Assembly: GCA_017308595.1 (NCBI GenBank)
Contig: JAFKER010000005.1
Coordinates: 816,950 to 880,949, forward strand
Source of the DNA: Afipia sp.
GTDB taxonomy: Bacteria > Pseudomonadota > Alphaproteobacteria > Rhizobiales > Xanthobacteraceae
Length of the DNA: 64,000 nucleotides
Reading direction: 5' to 3'
A program made the position numbers and the translations under genes. Under the pieces are notes generated by a model. It ran no database searches. It had not been told where the DNA came from and saw only the letters and a program-made list of their open reading frames with translations. This document shows positions 23,657 through 33,775 of the stretch, in pieces (the first letter of the stretch is position 1; the number at the start of each line of letters is the position of its first letter).

Positions 23657-25075
23657 ATGAGCCAATCGTCGATCGAGCGATTGAGGAACTATCTCGGGCA
23701 GCTTCCGCCGAAGGCGCAAGCGCTGCTGATGCGCGAGTTCGAACGGGCGATCGAGCGCGGCGAGGACGTCGCCGTCGCCAATTTCGTGCTCGAGCAGTTG
23801 CGCATGATCGTGCGCGCGCCGAGCGAGGACATTACCCCGCGCACGGACGACCCGATGCGGCTGGTGTTCCGTCCGCTCGAGCCGTTTCTCGTTGAAAATA
23901 TCCCCCACATCAGACCCGGCCAGATCCGGCGCTCGTCGCTGGCCCCGGTCTGGATGTGGTTCGGCCGGGAGGGCAATCCCGAGGCTGCCCAGACCTTCGA
24001 GGCGGCACTGTCGCGGGCGACCGTCACGGCAGAGATCAATGCGGCGGTCCGCGCGGTGCAGGCTGCAGTGTCCGACGCCATCGCCAACGTCACCGGCGCG
24101 CTGTCTGCCGGTGATCGCCAGCGGACGCTGGGCCGTCTCGGTGCGCCGAGTGTGGTCGAGGACATCGGGCCGATCGGCGCGGTGCTGGCCGTCGGCGAAG
24201 CTCTCGACAAGCTCAGCAACAAGTTGACCGGCCATATCCGGACCTTCGCGGAATCCCACGTTGCCTCGGCGATGGCGGCGCTGAACCAGCCCGCGCTGCA
24301 AACCCCGCAAGTTCTCCCGTTTGCGATCTCCATGGTGATGCAGCGGCTGGCCGCGCCCTGGCAGATCGTGCGTCTCGGCATCGCGGTCGCGGCGTCTGAC
24401 GACGAAATCCGGGTCGCCGGTACGCCCTTCGGTGTCACCGTGACCATGGCGATCCACGACCTGTCGCGCGTCGCCTCCGAACTGCGCAACGACATCAAGC
24501 GCGGGCATTTTCAGGATACGTCCAGCCATCTCAAGACGCTGCACGACGGCGTTCGCGGTCTGCGGACCGAACTCGACATCCGCACGGATTCGGCCTGGGG
24601 CAAACAGCTCGCCGCGATCCGTTCCGAGATATCCAATTCGCTTCAGTCGGAAATCGATGGCGTGCCGGGCCGGGTGCGCCGCCTGCTGCGGCAGGGACCG
24701 GACAAGGATGTCACCTCGGCAAACCGGATCGATCCGGACGAGGTGGAGGAGGCGGCGGCACTGATCGATTTCGTCGCGGTCTGCCGCAACTACGCCAGCG
24801 AACTTGCGATCAACGAAGTGTCGCTGCGCGCCCAGACCGAATTGCAGCACTATGTCGAGAAGGCCACCGAGACTCTGGTGGAGTCGCTGCGCACCCCCGA
24901 TCCGAAGGTCCGTGCTTTCCGCAAGATGCAAATGGAAGCCGCGATCCGGTTCTGTGAGGTGATGTTCGGCCCGGACTACGCCTCGCTGATGAGCAAGGCC
25001 GCCGAAATGGCCAAGCCGGTCGAGCGCAAGGCAGCCGAGAGCGGGAAGCCCGCCAAGCAGCCCCGCGCCGGTTGA
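23657..25075 (+). CDS. Conserved hypothetical protein, 472 residues
   Basis: No known domain is recognised. The protein is largely helical and soluble, with no signal peptide. The N-terminal 60 residues read like a short helical bundle (L-P-P-K-A-Q-A-L-L-M-R-E-F-E-R-A), followed by a Pro-rich junction and long amphipathic helices. The end is Lys/Ala/Pro-rich. It has the base composition of core genes and is probably native to the genus. Upstream is the lipoprotein; downstream is a repeat-rich spacer. Confidence 0.6.
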   Translation: MSQSSIERLRNYLGQLPPKAQALLMREFERAIERGEDVAVANFVLEQLRMIVRAPSEDITPRTDDPMRLVFRPLEPFLVENIPHIRPGQIRRSSLAPVWMWFGREGNPEAAQTFEAALSRATVTAEINAAVRAVQAAVSDAIANVTGALSAGDRQRTLGRLGAPSVVEDIGPIGAVLAVGEALDKLSNKLTGHIRTFAESHVASAMAALNQPALQTPQVLPFAISMVMQRLAAPWQIVRLGIAVAASDDEIRVAGTPFGVTVTMAIHDLSRVASELRNDIKRGHFQDTSSHLKTLHDGVRGLRTELDIRTDSAWGKQLAAIRSEISNSLQSEIDGVPGRVRRLLRQGPDKDVTSANRIDPDEVEEAAALIDFVAVCRNYASELAINEVSLRAQTELQHYVEKATETLVESLRTPDPKVRAFRKMQMEAAIRFCEVMFGPDYASLMSKAAEMAKPVERKAAESGKPAKQPRAG

Positions 25076-25247
25076 TCTGGCGCAAGGCCGCCCGCCGCCG
25101 GTACGGCTTTATTCCTCCACAGCGATTCTTGCCCGAATGGTCAAATTGGGCCTCTAAACGCATTGAATCCGTGACGGAAATGTCAATTGCGCGCTCCCCC
25201 CAGCCATGGTGTAACCCGGCCCGGGACGACCGTTTGTAACGGTTCTA

Positions 25248-25317
25248 ATGGTCCGATTCCGGCATTCGCGCGGCGTGTCAGCAGGCATCATCGCGAATGC
25301 CGGAATCAAAGGACCAT
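25248..25317. repeat. Inverted repeat upstream of ccmI (first of two)
   Basis: The arms at 25248-25270, starting ATGGTCC and ending ATTCCGGCATTCGCG, and at 25292-25317, starting CGCGAATGCCGGAAT and ending GGACCAT, are near-perfect complements with two mismatched or extra bases. They flank a 21-base loop. The space from 25076 to 25247 before it holds no gene that I can support. Confidence 0.75.
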
Positions 25318-25336
25318 CAGCAAATATAGGTTTCTC

Positions 25337-25408
25337 GTGGAGTTTTGGATTTGACATTCGCTTTATCGACCGGCGCCGGGTGGTGGGCGAATGTCAAATC
25401 CACTCCAC
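25337..25408. repeat. Second inverted repeat upstream of ccmI
   Basis: The arms at 25346-25361 and 25387-25402 (TGGATTTGACATTCGC and its complement) match perfectly over 16 bases, and the outer GTGGAG/CTCCAC extend them after a three-base bulge. The hairpin ends only 24 bases from the ccmI start at 25433. It shares the CATTCGC core with the preceding inverted repeat, so the two may be halves of one repeat family. Confidence 0.75.
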
Positions 25409-25432
25409 AAGTTTTGCCGGGAACTCTTTGAA

Positions 25433-26533
25433 ATGACTCTCTGGTTCGTGCTTGCGCTGATGACGGCTGCCGCGGTGTTTGCCGTGCTGTGGCCGCTCGG
25501 GCAGCGCAATGCATCGGCGACAGAAGGCAGCGAGACGGTGGTCTACAAGGACCAGCTCGCGGAGGTTCAGCGCGACGCGGCGGCAGGGCTGATCGGCGCG
25601 AATGAAGCGGATGCCGCACGCGTTGAAATCAGCCGCAGGCTGCTGGCGGCCTCGGAGGCGGAGGAGCGCAACTCACCGCCGTCCGGAATCTGGTTCCGCC
25701 GCGCCGTGGCGGTGATCGCGCTCACGGCTTTGCCGCTGCTGGCTGTCGGGCTTTACGCGACCTTCGGCTCGCCCTCGCTGGGTGATTTTCCGCTGTCGGA
25801 GCGCAGCCGGGCGGCGGTCGCAACCGCCTCGATGGACAAGCTCATCGCGCAGGTCGAAACCCACCTCGAAAAGAACCCGACGGACGGGCGGGGCTGGGAA
25901 GTGCTGGCGCCGGTGCTGGCGCGGATCGGCCGCTACGACGAGGCGGCGCGCGCCTGGCGTAACGCCATCACCTACAATGGCGAGAGCGCATCGCGCCGGG
26001 CCGACCTCGGCGAGGCGATTGCAGCGGCGAGCGGTGGTGTCGTAACTGCCGACGCCAAGACCGAATTCGATCGTGCCATCGCGCTCGATCCCAATGAGGT
26101 GAAAGCGCGCTATTTCCTCGGCGTCGCCGCGCAGCAGGATGGCCGCAAGGACGATGCCGTGAAGATCTGGAACGACATGCTGGCGTCAGCGCCTGCGGAT
26201 GCGCCATGGCGTCCGCTGGTGCAGGAGGCGCTGGTGCGGGCGGGCGTGGTTGCGCCGAAGCTGTCGGACGACACCATCGCCGCAGCCAAGGACATGAGCG
26301 AAGGCGACCGCAACACCATGATCCGCGGCATGGTGGATCGCCTTGCCACGCGGCTGAAGGACAACGGCAACGATGTCGAAGGCTGGTTGCGGCTGGTGCG
26401 CGCCTATATGGTTCTGGGCGAGCGCGACAAGGCGCAGGCCGCGCTCGCTGACGCGCGGCAGGCCGTCGGCAACGACGCCGCGCGGCTTCAGCTTCTGAAC
26501 GACGGGCTCAAGAGCCTTGGACTGGATGGATAA
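25433..26533 (+). CDS. ccmI: Cytochrome c biogenesis protein CcmI (CycH)
   Basis: A 366-residue protein from the ATG at 25433, the start that places the first membrane helix (W-F-V-L-A-L-M-T-A-A-A-V-F-A-V-L) at the N-terminus. A second helix lies near residues 90-112, after a cytoplasmic loop with the D-x-x-G-x-I/L pattern. The rest is a periplasmic TPR domain. CcmI delivers apocytochrome c to the heme ligation complex. It opens the ccmI-ccmE-ccmF-ccmH run, the normal alphaproteobacterial order. Confidence 0.92.
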   Translation: MTLWFVLALMTAAAVFAVLWPLGQRNASATEGSETVVYKDQLAEVQRDAAAGLIGANEADAARVEISRRLLAASEAEERNSPPSGIWFRRAVAVIALTALPLLAVGLYATFGSPSLGDFPLSERSRAAVATASMDKLIAQVETHLEKNPTDGRGWEVLAPVLARIGRYDEAARAWRNAITYNGESASRRADLGEAIAAASGGVVTADAKTEFDRAIALDPNEVKARYFLGVAAQQDGRKDDAVKIWNDMLASAPADAPWRPLVQEALVRAGVVAPKLSDDTIAAAKDMSEGDRNTMIRGMVDRLATRLKDNGNDVEGWLRLVRAYMVLGERDKAQAALADARQAVGNDAARLQLLNDGLKSLGLDG

Positions 26534-26539
26534 TTCACG

Positions 26540-27013
26540 ATGACACGCAAGCAGCGGCGATTGACATTGATTGGAGGCGCACTCGTTGTGCTGGCGATCG
26601 CGGCTGGGCTGGTGCTCAATGCATTGCGCGACTCCATCGTGTTCTTTTCGACACCGACCATGGCTGCGGAAAAGCAGATCAAGCCGGGTCAGCGGTTCCG
26701 TCTCGGCGGCATGGTGCGCGAGGGATCGCTGGTGCGCGGCGAGCAGCTTAAGGTGAAGTTTGACGTTACCGACGGAAACGCAACGCTGCCCGTGGCTTAT
26801 CAAGGGATTCTTCCGGACCTGTTCCGCGAAGGGCAGGGCGTGATTACCGAAGGCGCGCTCGACGGCAGCGGCTTGTTCAAGGCCGACACGGTTCTTGCCA
26901 AGCATGACGAGAACTATGTGCCGAAGGCCGTCGCCGACGAATTGAAAAAGACCGGCCACTGGAAGGATGACTACGAGAAAAAGCCGTCAGCGGCGCAGGG
27001 AGCTGCGAAATGA
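26540..27013 (+). CDS. ccmE: Heme chaperone CcmE (CycJ)
   Basis: A 157-residue protein with one N-terminal helix ([12 protein letters not shown]) and a periplasmic OB-fold. The heme-binding His lies in V-L-A-K-H-D-E-N-Y, the family motif, followed by V-P-K. It carries heme to CcmF. It starts six bases after ccmI and overlaps ccmF by four bases. Confidence 0.93.
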   Translation: MTRKQRRLTLIGGALVVLAIAAGLVLNALRDSIVFFSTPTMAAEKQIKPGQRFRLGGMVREGSLVRGEQLKVKFDVTDGNATLPVAYQGILPDLFREGQGVITEGALDGSGLFKADTVLAKHDENYVPKAVADELKKTGHWKDDYEKKPSAAQGAAK

Positions 27014-29001
27014 TCGCGGAAGCCGGACATTACGCGCTGGTACTGGCGCTGGTTCTCGCGCTGATCCAGTCCGTGGTCCCGGTGATCGGCGCACGGCTGC
27101 GCGATCCTAGGCTGATGAATGTCGCGCGCTCCACGGCGCTGACGCAGTTCGCATTCACCGCGGCTTCATTCGCGGCATTGACCTGGCTGCATGTGACGTC
27201 GGATTTCTCGGTCGCGAACGTGTTCGAGAACTCCCACTCGCTGAAACCGATGATTTACAAGGTCACCGGCGTGTGGGGAAACCACGAAGGCTCGATGCTG
27301 CTGTGGGTGCTGATCCTGGCGCTGTTCGGCGCGCTGGTGGCGGCCTTCGGCAATAACTTGCCGCGTTCGCTGCGCGCCCATGTGCTGGCGGTGCAGGGCT
27401 GGGTCGGTGCTGCGTTCTATCTCTTCATTCTCGCCACATCGAATCCGTTCGCGCGCATCGCCAATCCGCCGATGGAAGGCCGCGATCTCAATCCGATCCT
27501 GCAGGACATCGGCCTCGCGATCCATCCGCCGATGCTCTATCTCGGCTATGTCGGCTTCTCGATCTCGTTCTCCTTCGCCGTCGCCGCGCTGATCGAAGGC
27601 CGCATCGATGCGGCATGGGCACGGTGGGTGCGGCCGTGGACGCTGACGGCGTGGATTTTCCTCACGCTTGGCATCGCGATGGGATCGTACTGGGCTTATT
27701 ACGAACTCGGCTGGGGCGGCTGGTGGTTCTGGGATCCGGTGGAGAACGCGTCGCTGATGCCATGGCTTGCGGGCACCGCGCTGCTGCATTCCGCTGTGGT
27801 GATGGAAAAGCGGGACGCGCTGAAAATCTGGACCGTGCTGCTGGCGATCCTGACATTCTCGCTGTCGCTGCTCGGCACCTTCCTTGTTCGCTCGGGCGTG
27901 CTGACCTCCGTGCACACCTTCGCCAGCGATCCGGCGCGCGGCGTGTTCATTCTCATGATCCTGTGCGCCTTCATCGGCGGCAGCCTCAGCCTTTATGCGT
28001 GGCGTGCCTCGTCGCTGAAGCAGGGTGGACTGTTCGCGCCGATCTCTCGCGAAGGCGCGCTGGTGCTGAACAATCTGCTGCTGACCACCGCCTGCGCGAC
28101 GGTGTTCGTCGGCACGCTGTATCCGCTCGCGCTGGAAGTTCTGACCGGCGACAAGATTTCCGTCGGCGCGCCGTTTTTCAACCTGACGTTTGCGCCACTG
28201 TTCCTGCCGCTGATGATTGCGGTGCCATTCGGCCCGCTGCTGGCATGGAAGCGCGGTGATCTGGTCGCGGCGGCGCAGCGCCTGACTGCGGCAGGCATCG
28301 TCGCGCTTGTCACTGTCGCCGTGCTGTGGGCCTGGACAAAAGGCGGCGGCGCATTCGCGCCGCTGATGATCGGTGTTGCAGCGTTTGTCATCCTCGGTGC
28401 GATGACGGATATTGTGGAGCGCACCCAACTGTTCCGTGCGCCGCTGGCGATTTCGCTCCATCGTGCGCGCGGCCTGCCGCGCTCCTCATGGGGAGCGGCC
28501 TTCGCTCACGCGGGGCTCGGCATTGCGCTGATCGGGATCGTTTGCGAAACAACGTGGAATAGCGAAAGCATCGCCTCGATGCAGCCGAAGGACATCGTCA
28601 CCGTCGGCGGCTATCAGGTGCGGCTCGATGATGTGACGCAGCAGCAGGGGCCGAACTATCGCGAGGCGGTGTCGCATTTCACCGTCATGCTTGACGGCAA
28701 GACCGTCGGCGTCTTGACGCCATCGAAACGGAATTTTGCGGCGCGGCAGATGTCGACCACGGAGGCAGCGTTGCTGACGCGCGGCGCGAGCCAGATTTAT
28801 ATTTCTCTTGGTGACGCCCATACCGACGGGTCGGTGGCTGTGCGCATCTATCACAAGCCGCTGGTGCTGTTGATCTGGTTCGGGCCGGTGATCATGGCAT
28901 TCGGCGGATTGCTGTCGCTGACCGACCGGCGTTTGCGTGTCGGCGCGCCGAAGCCTGCAAAGGCGAACAAGACGCCGGGCGCATTGCAGGCGGCGGAGTA
29001 G
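27010..29001 (+). CDS. ccmF: Heme lyase CcmF (CycK)
   Basis: A 663-residue polytopic inner-membrane protein that attaches heme to apocytochrome c. The family's WWD motif is present as [15 protein letters not shown] near residue 235, with conserved His in G-N-H-E-G-S near 96 and in S-V-H-T-F near 302. About fifteen TM helices are visible. Size matches the family. It is followed by ccmH with a three-base gap. Confidence 0.95.
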   Translation: MIAEAGHYALVLALVLALIQSVVPVIGARLRDPRLMNVARSTALTQFAFTAASFAALTWLHVTSDFSVANVFENSHSLKPMIYKVTGVWGNHEGSMLLWVLILALFGALVAAFGNNLPRSLRAHVLAVQGWVGAAFYLFILATSNPFARIANPPMEGRDLNPILQDIGLAIHPPMLYLGYVGFSISFSFAVAALIEGRIDAAWARWVRPWTLTAWIFLTLGIAMGSYWAYYELGWGGWWFWDPVENASLMPWLAGTALLHSAVVMEKRDALKIWTVLLAILTFSLSLLGTFLVRSGVLTSVHTFASDPARGVFILMILCAFIGGSLSLYAWRASSLKQGGLFAPISREGALVLNNLLLTTACATVFVGTLYPLALEVLTGDKISVGAPFFNLTFAPLFLPLMIAVPFGPLLAWKRGDLVAAAQRLTAAGIVALVTVAVLWAWTKGGGAFAPLMIGVAAFVILGAMTDIVERTQLFRAPLAISLHRARGLPRSSWGAAFAHAGLGIALIGIVCETTWNSESIASMQPKDIVTVGGYQVRLDDVTQQQGPNYREAVSHFTVMLDGKTVGVLTPSKRNFAARQMSTTEAALLTRGASQIYISLGDAHTDGSVAVRIYHKPLVLLIWFGPVIMAFGGLLSLTDRRLRVGAPKPAKANKTPGALQAAE

Positions 29002-29004
29002 GGC

Positions 29005-29505
29005 ATGAAGCGCATCCTGCCGGCATTGCTTGCGATTGTGCTGACGCTGATGCCGTCGATGCTCTACGCGGTGCAGCCCGACGAGATCATGGCCGACCCG
29101 GCGCAGGAGGCGAGAGCGCGCAACCTGTCGCGCGAACTGCGCTGCATGGTTTGTCAGAACCAGTCGATCGACGATTCCGACGCGCCGCTGGCGCGCGATC
29201 TGCGCCTTCTCGTGCGCGAGCGGATCGCGGCGGGCAATACCGATCAGCAGGTGATGGATTTCCTTGTCGCGCGCTATGGCGAGTTCGTGCTGCTCAAGCC
29301 GCCCGTTGAAAGCCGTACGCTGCTGCTGTGGCTTGTTCCGCCGCTGGTCTTGCTTGGAGGCGGGCTGGCGCTTTGGCTCGGCAATCGCCGTCGCAACCGC
29401 GCGGCGGCTGGGGAAGAGGGTGCGTCATTCCAACTCACCCCCGAAGAAGAGGCGCGGCTGGAAAAGCTGATCGCCGGTGAGGAATCCGCGGAAAAGCCGG
29501 TTTAA
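29005..29505 (+). CDS. ccmH: Cytochrome c maturation protein CcmH (CycL)
   Basis: A 166-residue protein. The signal peptide ends near M-L-Y-A-V-Q, and the L-R-C-M-V-C-Q-N-Q motif supplies the thiol pair that keeps apocytochrome cysteines reduced. A TM helix near residues 102-122 anchors it. This is the short CcmH form without a TPR part, matching the separate CcmI upstream. It ends the cycHJKL run. Confidence 0.93.
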   Translation: MKRILPALLAIVLTLMPSMLYAVQPDEIMADPAQEARARNLSRELRCMVCQNQSIDDSDAPLARDLRLLVRERIAAGNTDQQVMDFLVARYGEFVLLKPPVESRTLLLWLVPPLVLLGGGLALWLGNRRRNRAAAGEEGASFQLTPEEEARLEKLIAGEESAEKPV

Positions 29506-29702
29506 CGGGCATTTCCGGGCGAGTTTCAGCCCGCTATTTCTGTGTCGTCAGGCGCCTGCCGAGGCGTTGATTTTATTACAAAACATTAATTCCTCCGTCA
29601 GAGCGCTGTAAGGCTGCGCCCCCCATCTTCCAGAGTACAGGTGCACACATGCACCGCGAGATTCGTACCCCGTTTCGCCGCCCGTCCTCTTGGAGACTAT
29701 TC

Positions 29703-31295
29703 ATGACCAACCGCCCCACCGACCTTTCCAAACTGCCATCCTATGTCGCCCCACGCCGTTCCATTTTTTCCGCGCGCAAGTTCGCGCTGATGGCCTCGGT
29801 GGTCGCTGGCCTTGGCGTTGCCGCCTACGGCCTCAGCCCTTCGAATAATTTCGACGTTCTCACCACGACCGCGCATGCGCAGGTCAACAAGGACGTTCGT
29901 CAGGTTCAGCAGCCGGTGGGCTTTGCCGACATTGTCGAGCGCGTGAAGCCATCGGTGATTTCGGTGCGCGTGCGGATCGGCGAGAAGGCGACCACGGGTG
30001 AAAGCGCGAGCCCGGAGGATAATCCGTTCCCGCCGAACTCGCCGATGGAGCGTTTCTTCCGCCGCTTCGGTGGTCCTGATGGATTCCCCGGCGGTCGTGG
30101 CGGCCGCGGTGGCCGTGGCGGCGGCCAGATGACCGGGCAGGGCTCGGGCTTCTTCATCTCTGCTGACGGTTATGCCGTGACCAACAACCACGTCGTCGAC
30201 GGCGCCGACAAGGTTGAAGTCACGACCGATGACGGCAAGGTTCATACCGCGAAGGTGATCGGCACCGATCCGCGCACTGATCTCGCGCTGATCAAGGTCG
30301 ATGGCATCAGCAATTTCCCGTATGCGAAACTTTCCGAAGGCACCGCGCGCATCGGCGACTGGGTGCTGGCGGTGGGCAACCCGTTCGGCCTCGGCGGCAC
30401 TGTGACCGCAGGCATCGTCTCGGCGCGTGGCCGCGACATCGGCAACGGTCCGTATGACGACTTCATCCAGATCGACGCGCCGGTGAACAAGGGCAACTCC
30501 GGTGGTCCGACTTTCGACACCGAAGGCAATGTCGTTGGCGTCAACACCGCGATTTACTCGCCGTCGGGCGGCAGCGTCGGCATTGCCTTCGCGATCCCGG
30601 CTTCGACCGTGAAGAACGTCGTGCAGCAGCTCAAGGACAAAGGCTCGGTCAGCCGCGGCTGGATCGGTGTCCAGATCCAGCAGGTGACGCCTGAGATCGC
30701 CGACAGCCTCGGCTTGAAGAAGCCGGAAGGCGCGCTGGTTGCAGAGCCGCAGGTCAATGGTCCCGCCGCCAAGGCAGGCGTTGAATCCGGTGACGTGATC
30801 ACGCGGGTCAACGATCAGCCGGTGAAGGATGCGCGCGAACTCGCCCGCACCATCGGCGGCATGGCCCCCGGCCAGACCGTGAAGCTGGTCGTGGTTCACA
30901 AGGGCCAGGACAAGATCCTCAACATGACGCTCGGCGAACTGCCGAACGCGAAGGAGGCGAACGCCGGCGGTGACAGGCAGGACAGCGGCAAGTCGACCCG
31001 CGGTAACGTCACTGTGCCGAACCTCGGTCTGACGCTGGCTCCCGCGAACAGCGTGGCCGGAGCGGGCAAGGAAGGCGTGGTTGTGACCGACGTCGATCCG
31101 AACAGCCCATCGGCCGAGCGCGGCTTCAAGGAAGGCGACGTCATTCTCGAAGTCGCAGGCAAGCTGGTGTCGAACCCGGCTGAAGTCCGCGAAGCGATTA
31201 CCACCGCGCGCAACGAGAACAAGAACAGCGTTCTGGTTCGTGTGAAGTCCGGAGACTCATCGCGCTTCGTCGCGGTACCGGTCGCCAAGGGTTGA
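29703..31295 (+). CDS. degP: Periplasmic serine protease DegP/HtrA
   Basis: A 530-residue Do-family protease from the ATG at 29703, with GGAG upstream. A hydrophobic segment near residue 30-45 and an A-H-A-Q site suggest export. The triad is His in T-N-N-H-V-V-D-G, Asp in P-R-T-D-L-A-L and Ser in K-G-N-S-G-G-P. Two PDZ domains follow, from about 300 and 430. A Gly/Arg-rich loop, G-G-R-G-G-R-G-G-R-G-G-G, lies near residue 131. It degrades or refolds damaged envelope proteins. Its position next to a two-component pair suggests envelope-stress control. Confidence 0.92.
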   Translation: MTNRPTDLSKLPSYVAPRRSIFSARKFALMASVVAGLGVAAYGLSPSNNFDVLTTTAHAQVNKDVRQVQQPVGFADIVERVKPSVISVRVRIGEKATTGESASPEDNPFPPNSPMERFFRRFGGPDGFPGGRGGRGGRGGGQMTGQGSGFFISADGYAVTNNHVVDGADKVEVTTDDGKVHTAKVIGTDPRTDLALIKVDGISNFPYAKLSEGTARIGDWVLAVGNPFGLGGTVTAGIVSARGRDIGNGPYDDFIQIDAPVNKGNSGGPTFDTEGNVVGVNTAIYSPSGGSVGIAFAIPASTVKNVVQQLKDKGSVSRGWIGVQIQQVTPEIADSLGLKKPEGALVAEPQVNGPAAKAGVESGDVITRVNDQPVKDARELARTIGGMAPGQTVKLVVVHKGQDKILNMTLGELPNAKEANAGGDRQDSGKSTRGNVTVPNLGLTLAPANSVAGAGKEGVVVTDVDPNSPSAERGFKEGDVILEVAGKLVSNPAEVREAITTARNENKNSVLVRVKSGDSSRFVAVPVAKG

Positions 31296-31508
31296 TCAGA
31301 CTAATCCTCGCCGCGAGGCGGGGACGAGAGATGGGGAGTTGTCGCCGGCTCATAGCCCCCGCCGACGGCTCCTTCCCGGGGGCGGGCCAAAAGCCCGTCC
31401 CTTGCAATCAGGCATAGGTCCATTTGGTCTTATGCAGACATGCTTTCGATGGAAAACGCCCCCCTCCGTCGAAAGCGGCGCGATCGCACTCCAGTCGGTC
31501 GTGCCTTG
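31296..31508. other. Gene-free spacer after degP, G+C-rich with weak palindromes
   Basis: This is the first part of a 371-base space between degP and the next regulator. It holds short imperfect inverted repeats, such as CTCGCCGCGAGGCGGGGACGAG near 31308, and GGGCGGGCC facing GCCCGTCCC near 31379, but no start codon with a proper ribosome-binding site. No gene or RNA is supported. Confidence 0.4.
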
Positions 31509-31546
31509 CGGGCGGCGAGGTCTCCCCAGCTTCGCCGCCCGTTTTC
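31509..31546 (+). terminator. Rho-independent terminator between degP and the regulator gene
   Basis: A ten-base stem, CGGGCGGCGA (31509) with TTCGCCGCCCG (31531), and a short loop, followed by TTTTCTCTT. It is likely the end of the degP transcript and separates it from the two-component genes. Confidence 0.6.
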
Positions 31547-31666
31547 TCTTCCGTTTCATTGCAGGGGCTGGCGGCCGTGGGCACGCCATTCGCTGCCTTG
31601 CAAGAGGACGATCATCGCGCCATGGTGACACAAAGCTCCGCTGCCCAGATCCAGATCGAATCGAAA

Positions 31667-32347
31667 ATGCGACTGCTCATCGTTGAAGACGACCGGGAAT
31701 CTGCCGACTACCTCGTGAAGGCGTTTCGTGAGGTCGGCCATATTGCCGATCACGCGAGCGATGGCGAGGAAGGCCTCGCGCTGGCCGAGTCCGGCGATTA
31801 CGATGTGCTCGTGATCGACCGCATGTTGCCCAAGCGCGACGGGCTGTCGATCATCGGCACACTGCGGGCCAAGGGCAACCATACACCGGCGCTGATCCTC
31901 TCCGCGCTCGGCCAGGTCGATGACCGCATCAAGGGCCTGCGTGCGGGCGGCGACGACTATCTTCCGAAGCCGTACTCATTCGCGGAATTGCTGGCGCGTG
32001 TCGAAGTTCTGTCGCGCCGCCACGGCGGTCCGTCCGAAGAAACGACTTACCGCGTCGGCGATCTCGAACTCGATCGGCTTTCGCATCAGGTCAAACGCGG
32101 CGCCACCGAGATCACGCTGCAGCCGCGAGAATTCCGCTTGCTGGAATATCTGATGAAACATGCCGGGCAAGTCGTGACCCGCACCATGTTGCTTGAGAAT
32201 GTGTGGGACTATCACTTCGATCCGCAGACCAACGTGATCGACGTGCATATTTCGCGGCTGCGCTCCAAGATCGACAAGGGGCAGGACAAGCCGCTGCTGC
32301 ACACCATTCGCGGCGCCGGATACATGATCCGCGACGGCATCCGGTAA
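31667..32347 (+). CDS. OmpR-family response regulator
   Basis: A 226-residue protein if it begins at ATG 31667, right at the receiver domain; ATG 31622 is also in frame and adds 15 residues. The receiver has E-D-D-R, the phosphorylated Asp in V-I-D-R-M-L-P-K-R-D-G and Lys in L-P-K-P-Y. The winged helix has Q-P-R-E-F-R-L-L-E-Y and T-I-R-G-A-G-Y. It is paired with the kinase starting nine bases downstream. In relatives this pair sits between degP and glnE, so a role in envelope stress is plausible but unproven. Confidence 0.85.
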   Translation: MRLLIVEDDRESADYLVKAFREVGHIADHASDGEEGLALAESGDYDVLVIDRMLPKRDGLSIIGTLRAKGNHTPALILSALGQVDDRIKGLRAGGDDYLPKPYSFAELLARVEVLSRRHGGPSEETTYRVGDLELDRLSHQVKRGATEITLQPREFRLLEYLMKHAGQVVTRTMLLENVWDYHFDPQTNVIDVHISRLRSKIDKGQDKPLLHTIRGAGYMIRDGIR

Positions 32348-32356
32348 CGTCGCGCG

Positions 32357-33775
32357 GTGACGGCATTTGGCAAACTGATCCGGACCACCGCGTTTCGCCT
32401 GACGCTGGTTTACCTGTTCCTGTTTGCTCTGTTCGCAGCGTCGCTGCTGGGCTACTTCGCCTGGAATACGCGGCGCATGATCACTGAGCAGATCACCGAC
32501 ACCGTCAACTCCGAATTAAGCGAGCTGTCCAATCAATTTGCGAAGGGTGGCCTGCGCGGGCTTGTCGCCGCGGTCGAGGGCCGCGCGCTGCGTCCGGGCG
32601 CCAATCTCTATCTCGTCACCACGCCGCAGGGGCAGGGCGTCGCAGGTAATGTCGCCTCGCTCGAACCCGGTGTGATGGATCATCCCGGCTGGGCTGAGAC
32701 TTTTTATAAGCGGCTTGAAGAAACGGACACCAAAAGTCACTACGCGCTGGTGAAGGTCTCGCAACTCTCCGGCGGTTTCCGAATCCTGGTTGGGCGCGAT
32801 CTCGAAGAGCGGCGGCGGCTGTTCGGCATTGTTGCCAAGGCGGCGCAATGGTCCGTGTTGATCGTGGTCGTGCTCGGCCTCGGCGGCGGCATCTTTGTCG
32901 GGCGTCGTGTGCTGCGCCGGATTGATGCGATGACCGGCACCACGCAGCGGATCATGGCGGGCGATTTGTCCGGGCGGTTGCCTGTGGGCCGCAGCGGCGA
33001 CGAGATCGACCGGCTCGCGGAAAATCTCAACGCCATGCTGGAGCGGATCGAGGCCCTGATGGCGGGCCTCAAGGAAGTCTCCGATAACATCGCTCACGAT
33101 CTCAAGACGCCGCTGACGCGGCTGCGCAATCGGGCCGAAGAGGCGCTGGCGAAATCCAGCAACGAGGGCGAGTATCGCGCGGCGCTGGAACGGACCATCG
33201 ACGAGTCCGACGGCCTGATCCGCACGTTCAATGCGCTTCTGATGATCGCGCGCGCCGAATCCGGTCAGGCCCGCGACAATATGACGGACTTCGATGCGGC
33301 CGAGGTCGCCCACGGTATTCATGAGCTTTACGAGCCGCTCGCCGAGGACAAAGGTCTGACGCTGGAGGTGGCGGCGGACCCGGCGACCATTCACGGCAAT
33401 CGCGAACTGATCAGCCAGGCGCTTGCCAATCTCGTCGAGAACGCCATTAAATACGGCCAGCCGGTTGCTCCGCGTCCCGACGGCGGAGTGAAGTCGCCCG
33501 ACATTCTGATCGAGGCCCATCGCGAGGGGGACAATGTTCTTCTCAGCGTGAGGGATCACGGGCCGGGCATTCCGGAGGCCGACCGCGAGCGTGCCGTCGA
33601 ACGTTTCGTCCGCCTGGAGGCCAGCCGCACCCAGCCCGGCTCGGGGCTTGGTTTGAGTCTGGCATCGGCCGTCGCGACGTTGCATGGTGGGGACCTGCGA
33701 CTCGCGGACAGCCAGCCGGGGCTGCGCGTGACGCTTGTGATCCCGAGCCGGGGCGTGGAACAAAAGGCAGTATGA
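32357..33775 (+). CDS. HAMP-domain sensor histidine kinase
   Basis: A 472-residue inner-membrane kinase, starting with GTG at 32357. TM1 is near residues 12-35 and TM2 near 160-182, with a periplasmic sensor region between. A HAMP domain follows, then the H-box I-A-H-D-L-K-T-P-L-T-R-L, the N-box N-L-V-E-N-A-I-K-Y-G and the G-box G-S-G-L-G-L-S-L. It should phosphorylate the regulator encoded just upstream. Its stop overlaps the glnE start by four bases, so glnE is translated with it. Confidence 0.87.
   Translation: MTAFGKLIRTTAFRLTLVYLFLFALFAASLLGYFAWNTRRMITEQITDTVNSELSELSNQFAKGGLRGLVAAVEGRALRPGANLYLVTTPQGQGVAGNVASLEPGVMDHPGWAETFYKRLEETDTKSHYALVKVSQLSGGFRILVGRDLEERRRLFGIVAKAAQWSVLIVVVLGLGGGIFVGRRVLRRIDAMTGTTQRIMAGDLSGRLPVGRSGDEIDRLAENLNAMLERIEALMAGLKEVSDNIAHDLKTPLTRLRNRAEEALAKSSNEGEYRAALERTIDESDGLIRTFNALLMIARAESGQARDNMTDFDAAEVAHGIHELYEPLAEDKGLTLEVAADPATIHGNRELISQALANLVENAIKYGQPVAPRPDGGVKSPDILIEAHREGDNVLLSVRDHGPGIPEADRERAVERFVRLEASRTQPGSGLGLSLASAVATLHGGDLRLADSQPGLRVTLVIPSRGVEQKAV

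Noticed and set aside
23636..24931. A 431-codon reverse-strand open frame opposite the 472-residue protein
   Set aside because: Its translation is Arg/His/Gly-rich with no motif, as expected from the complement of a high G+C gene; the forward frame has normal protein composition.
27166..28461. A 431-codon reverse-strand open frame opposite ccmF
   Set aside because: The forward strand encodes CcmF with its WWD motif. The reverse product is a low-complexity Arg/Gln/His sequence.
29506..29702. Alternative upstream start for degP at 29649
   Set aside because: The ATG at 29703 has GGAG upstream, and the extra 18 residues before it do not look like signal sequence.
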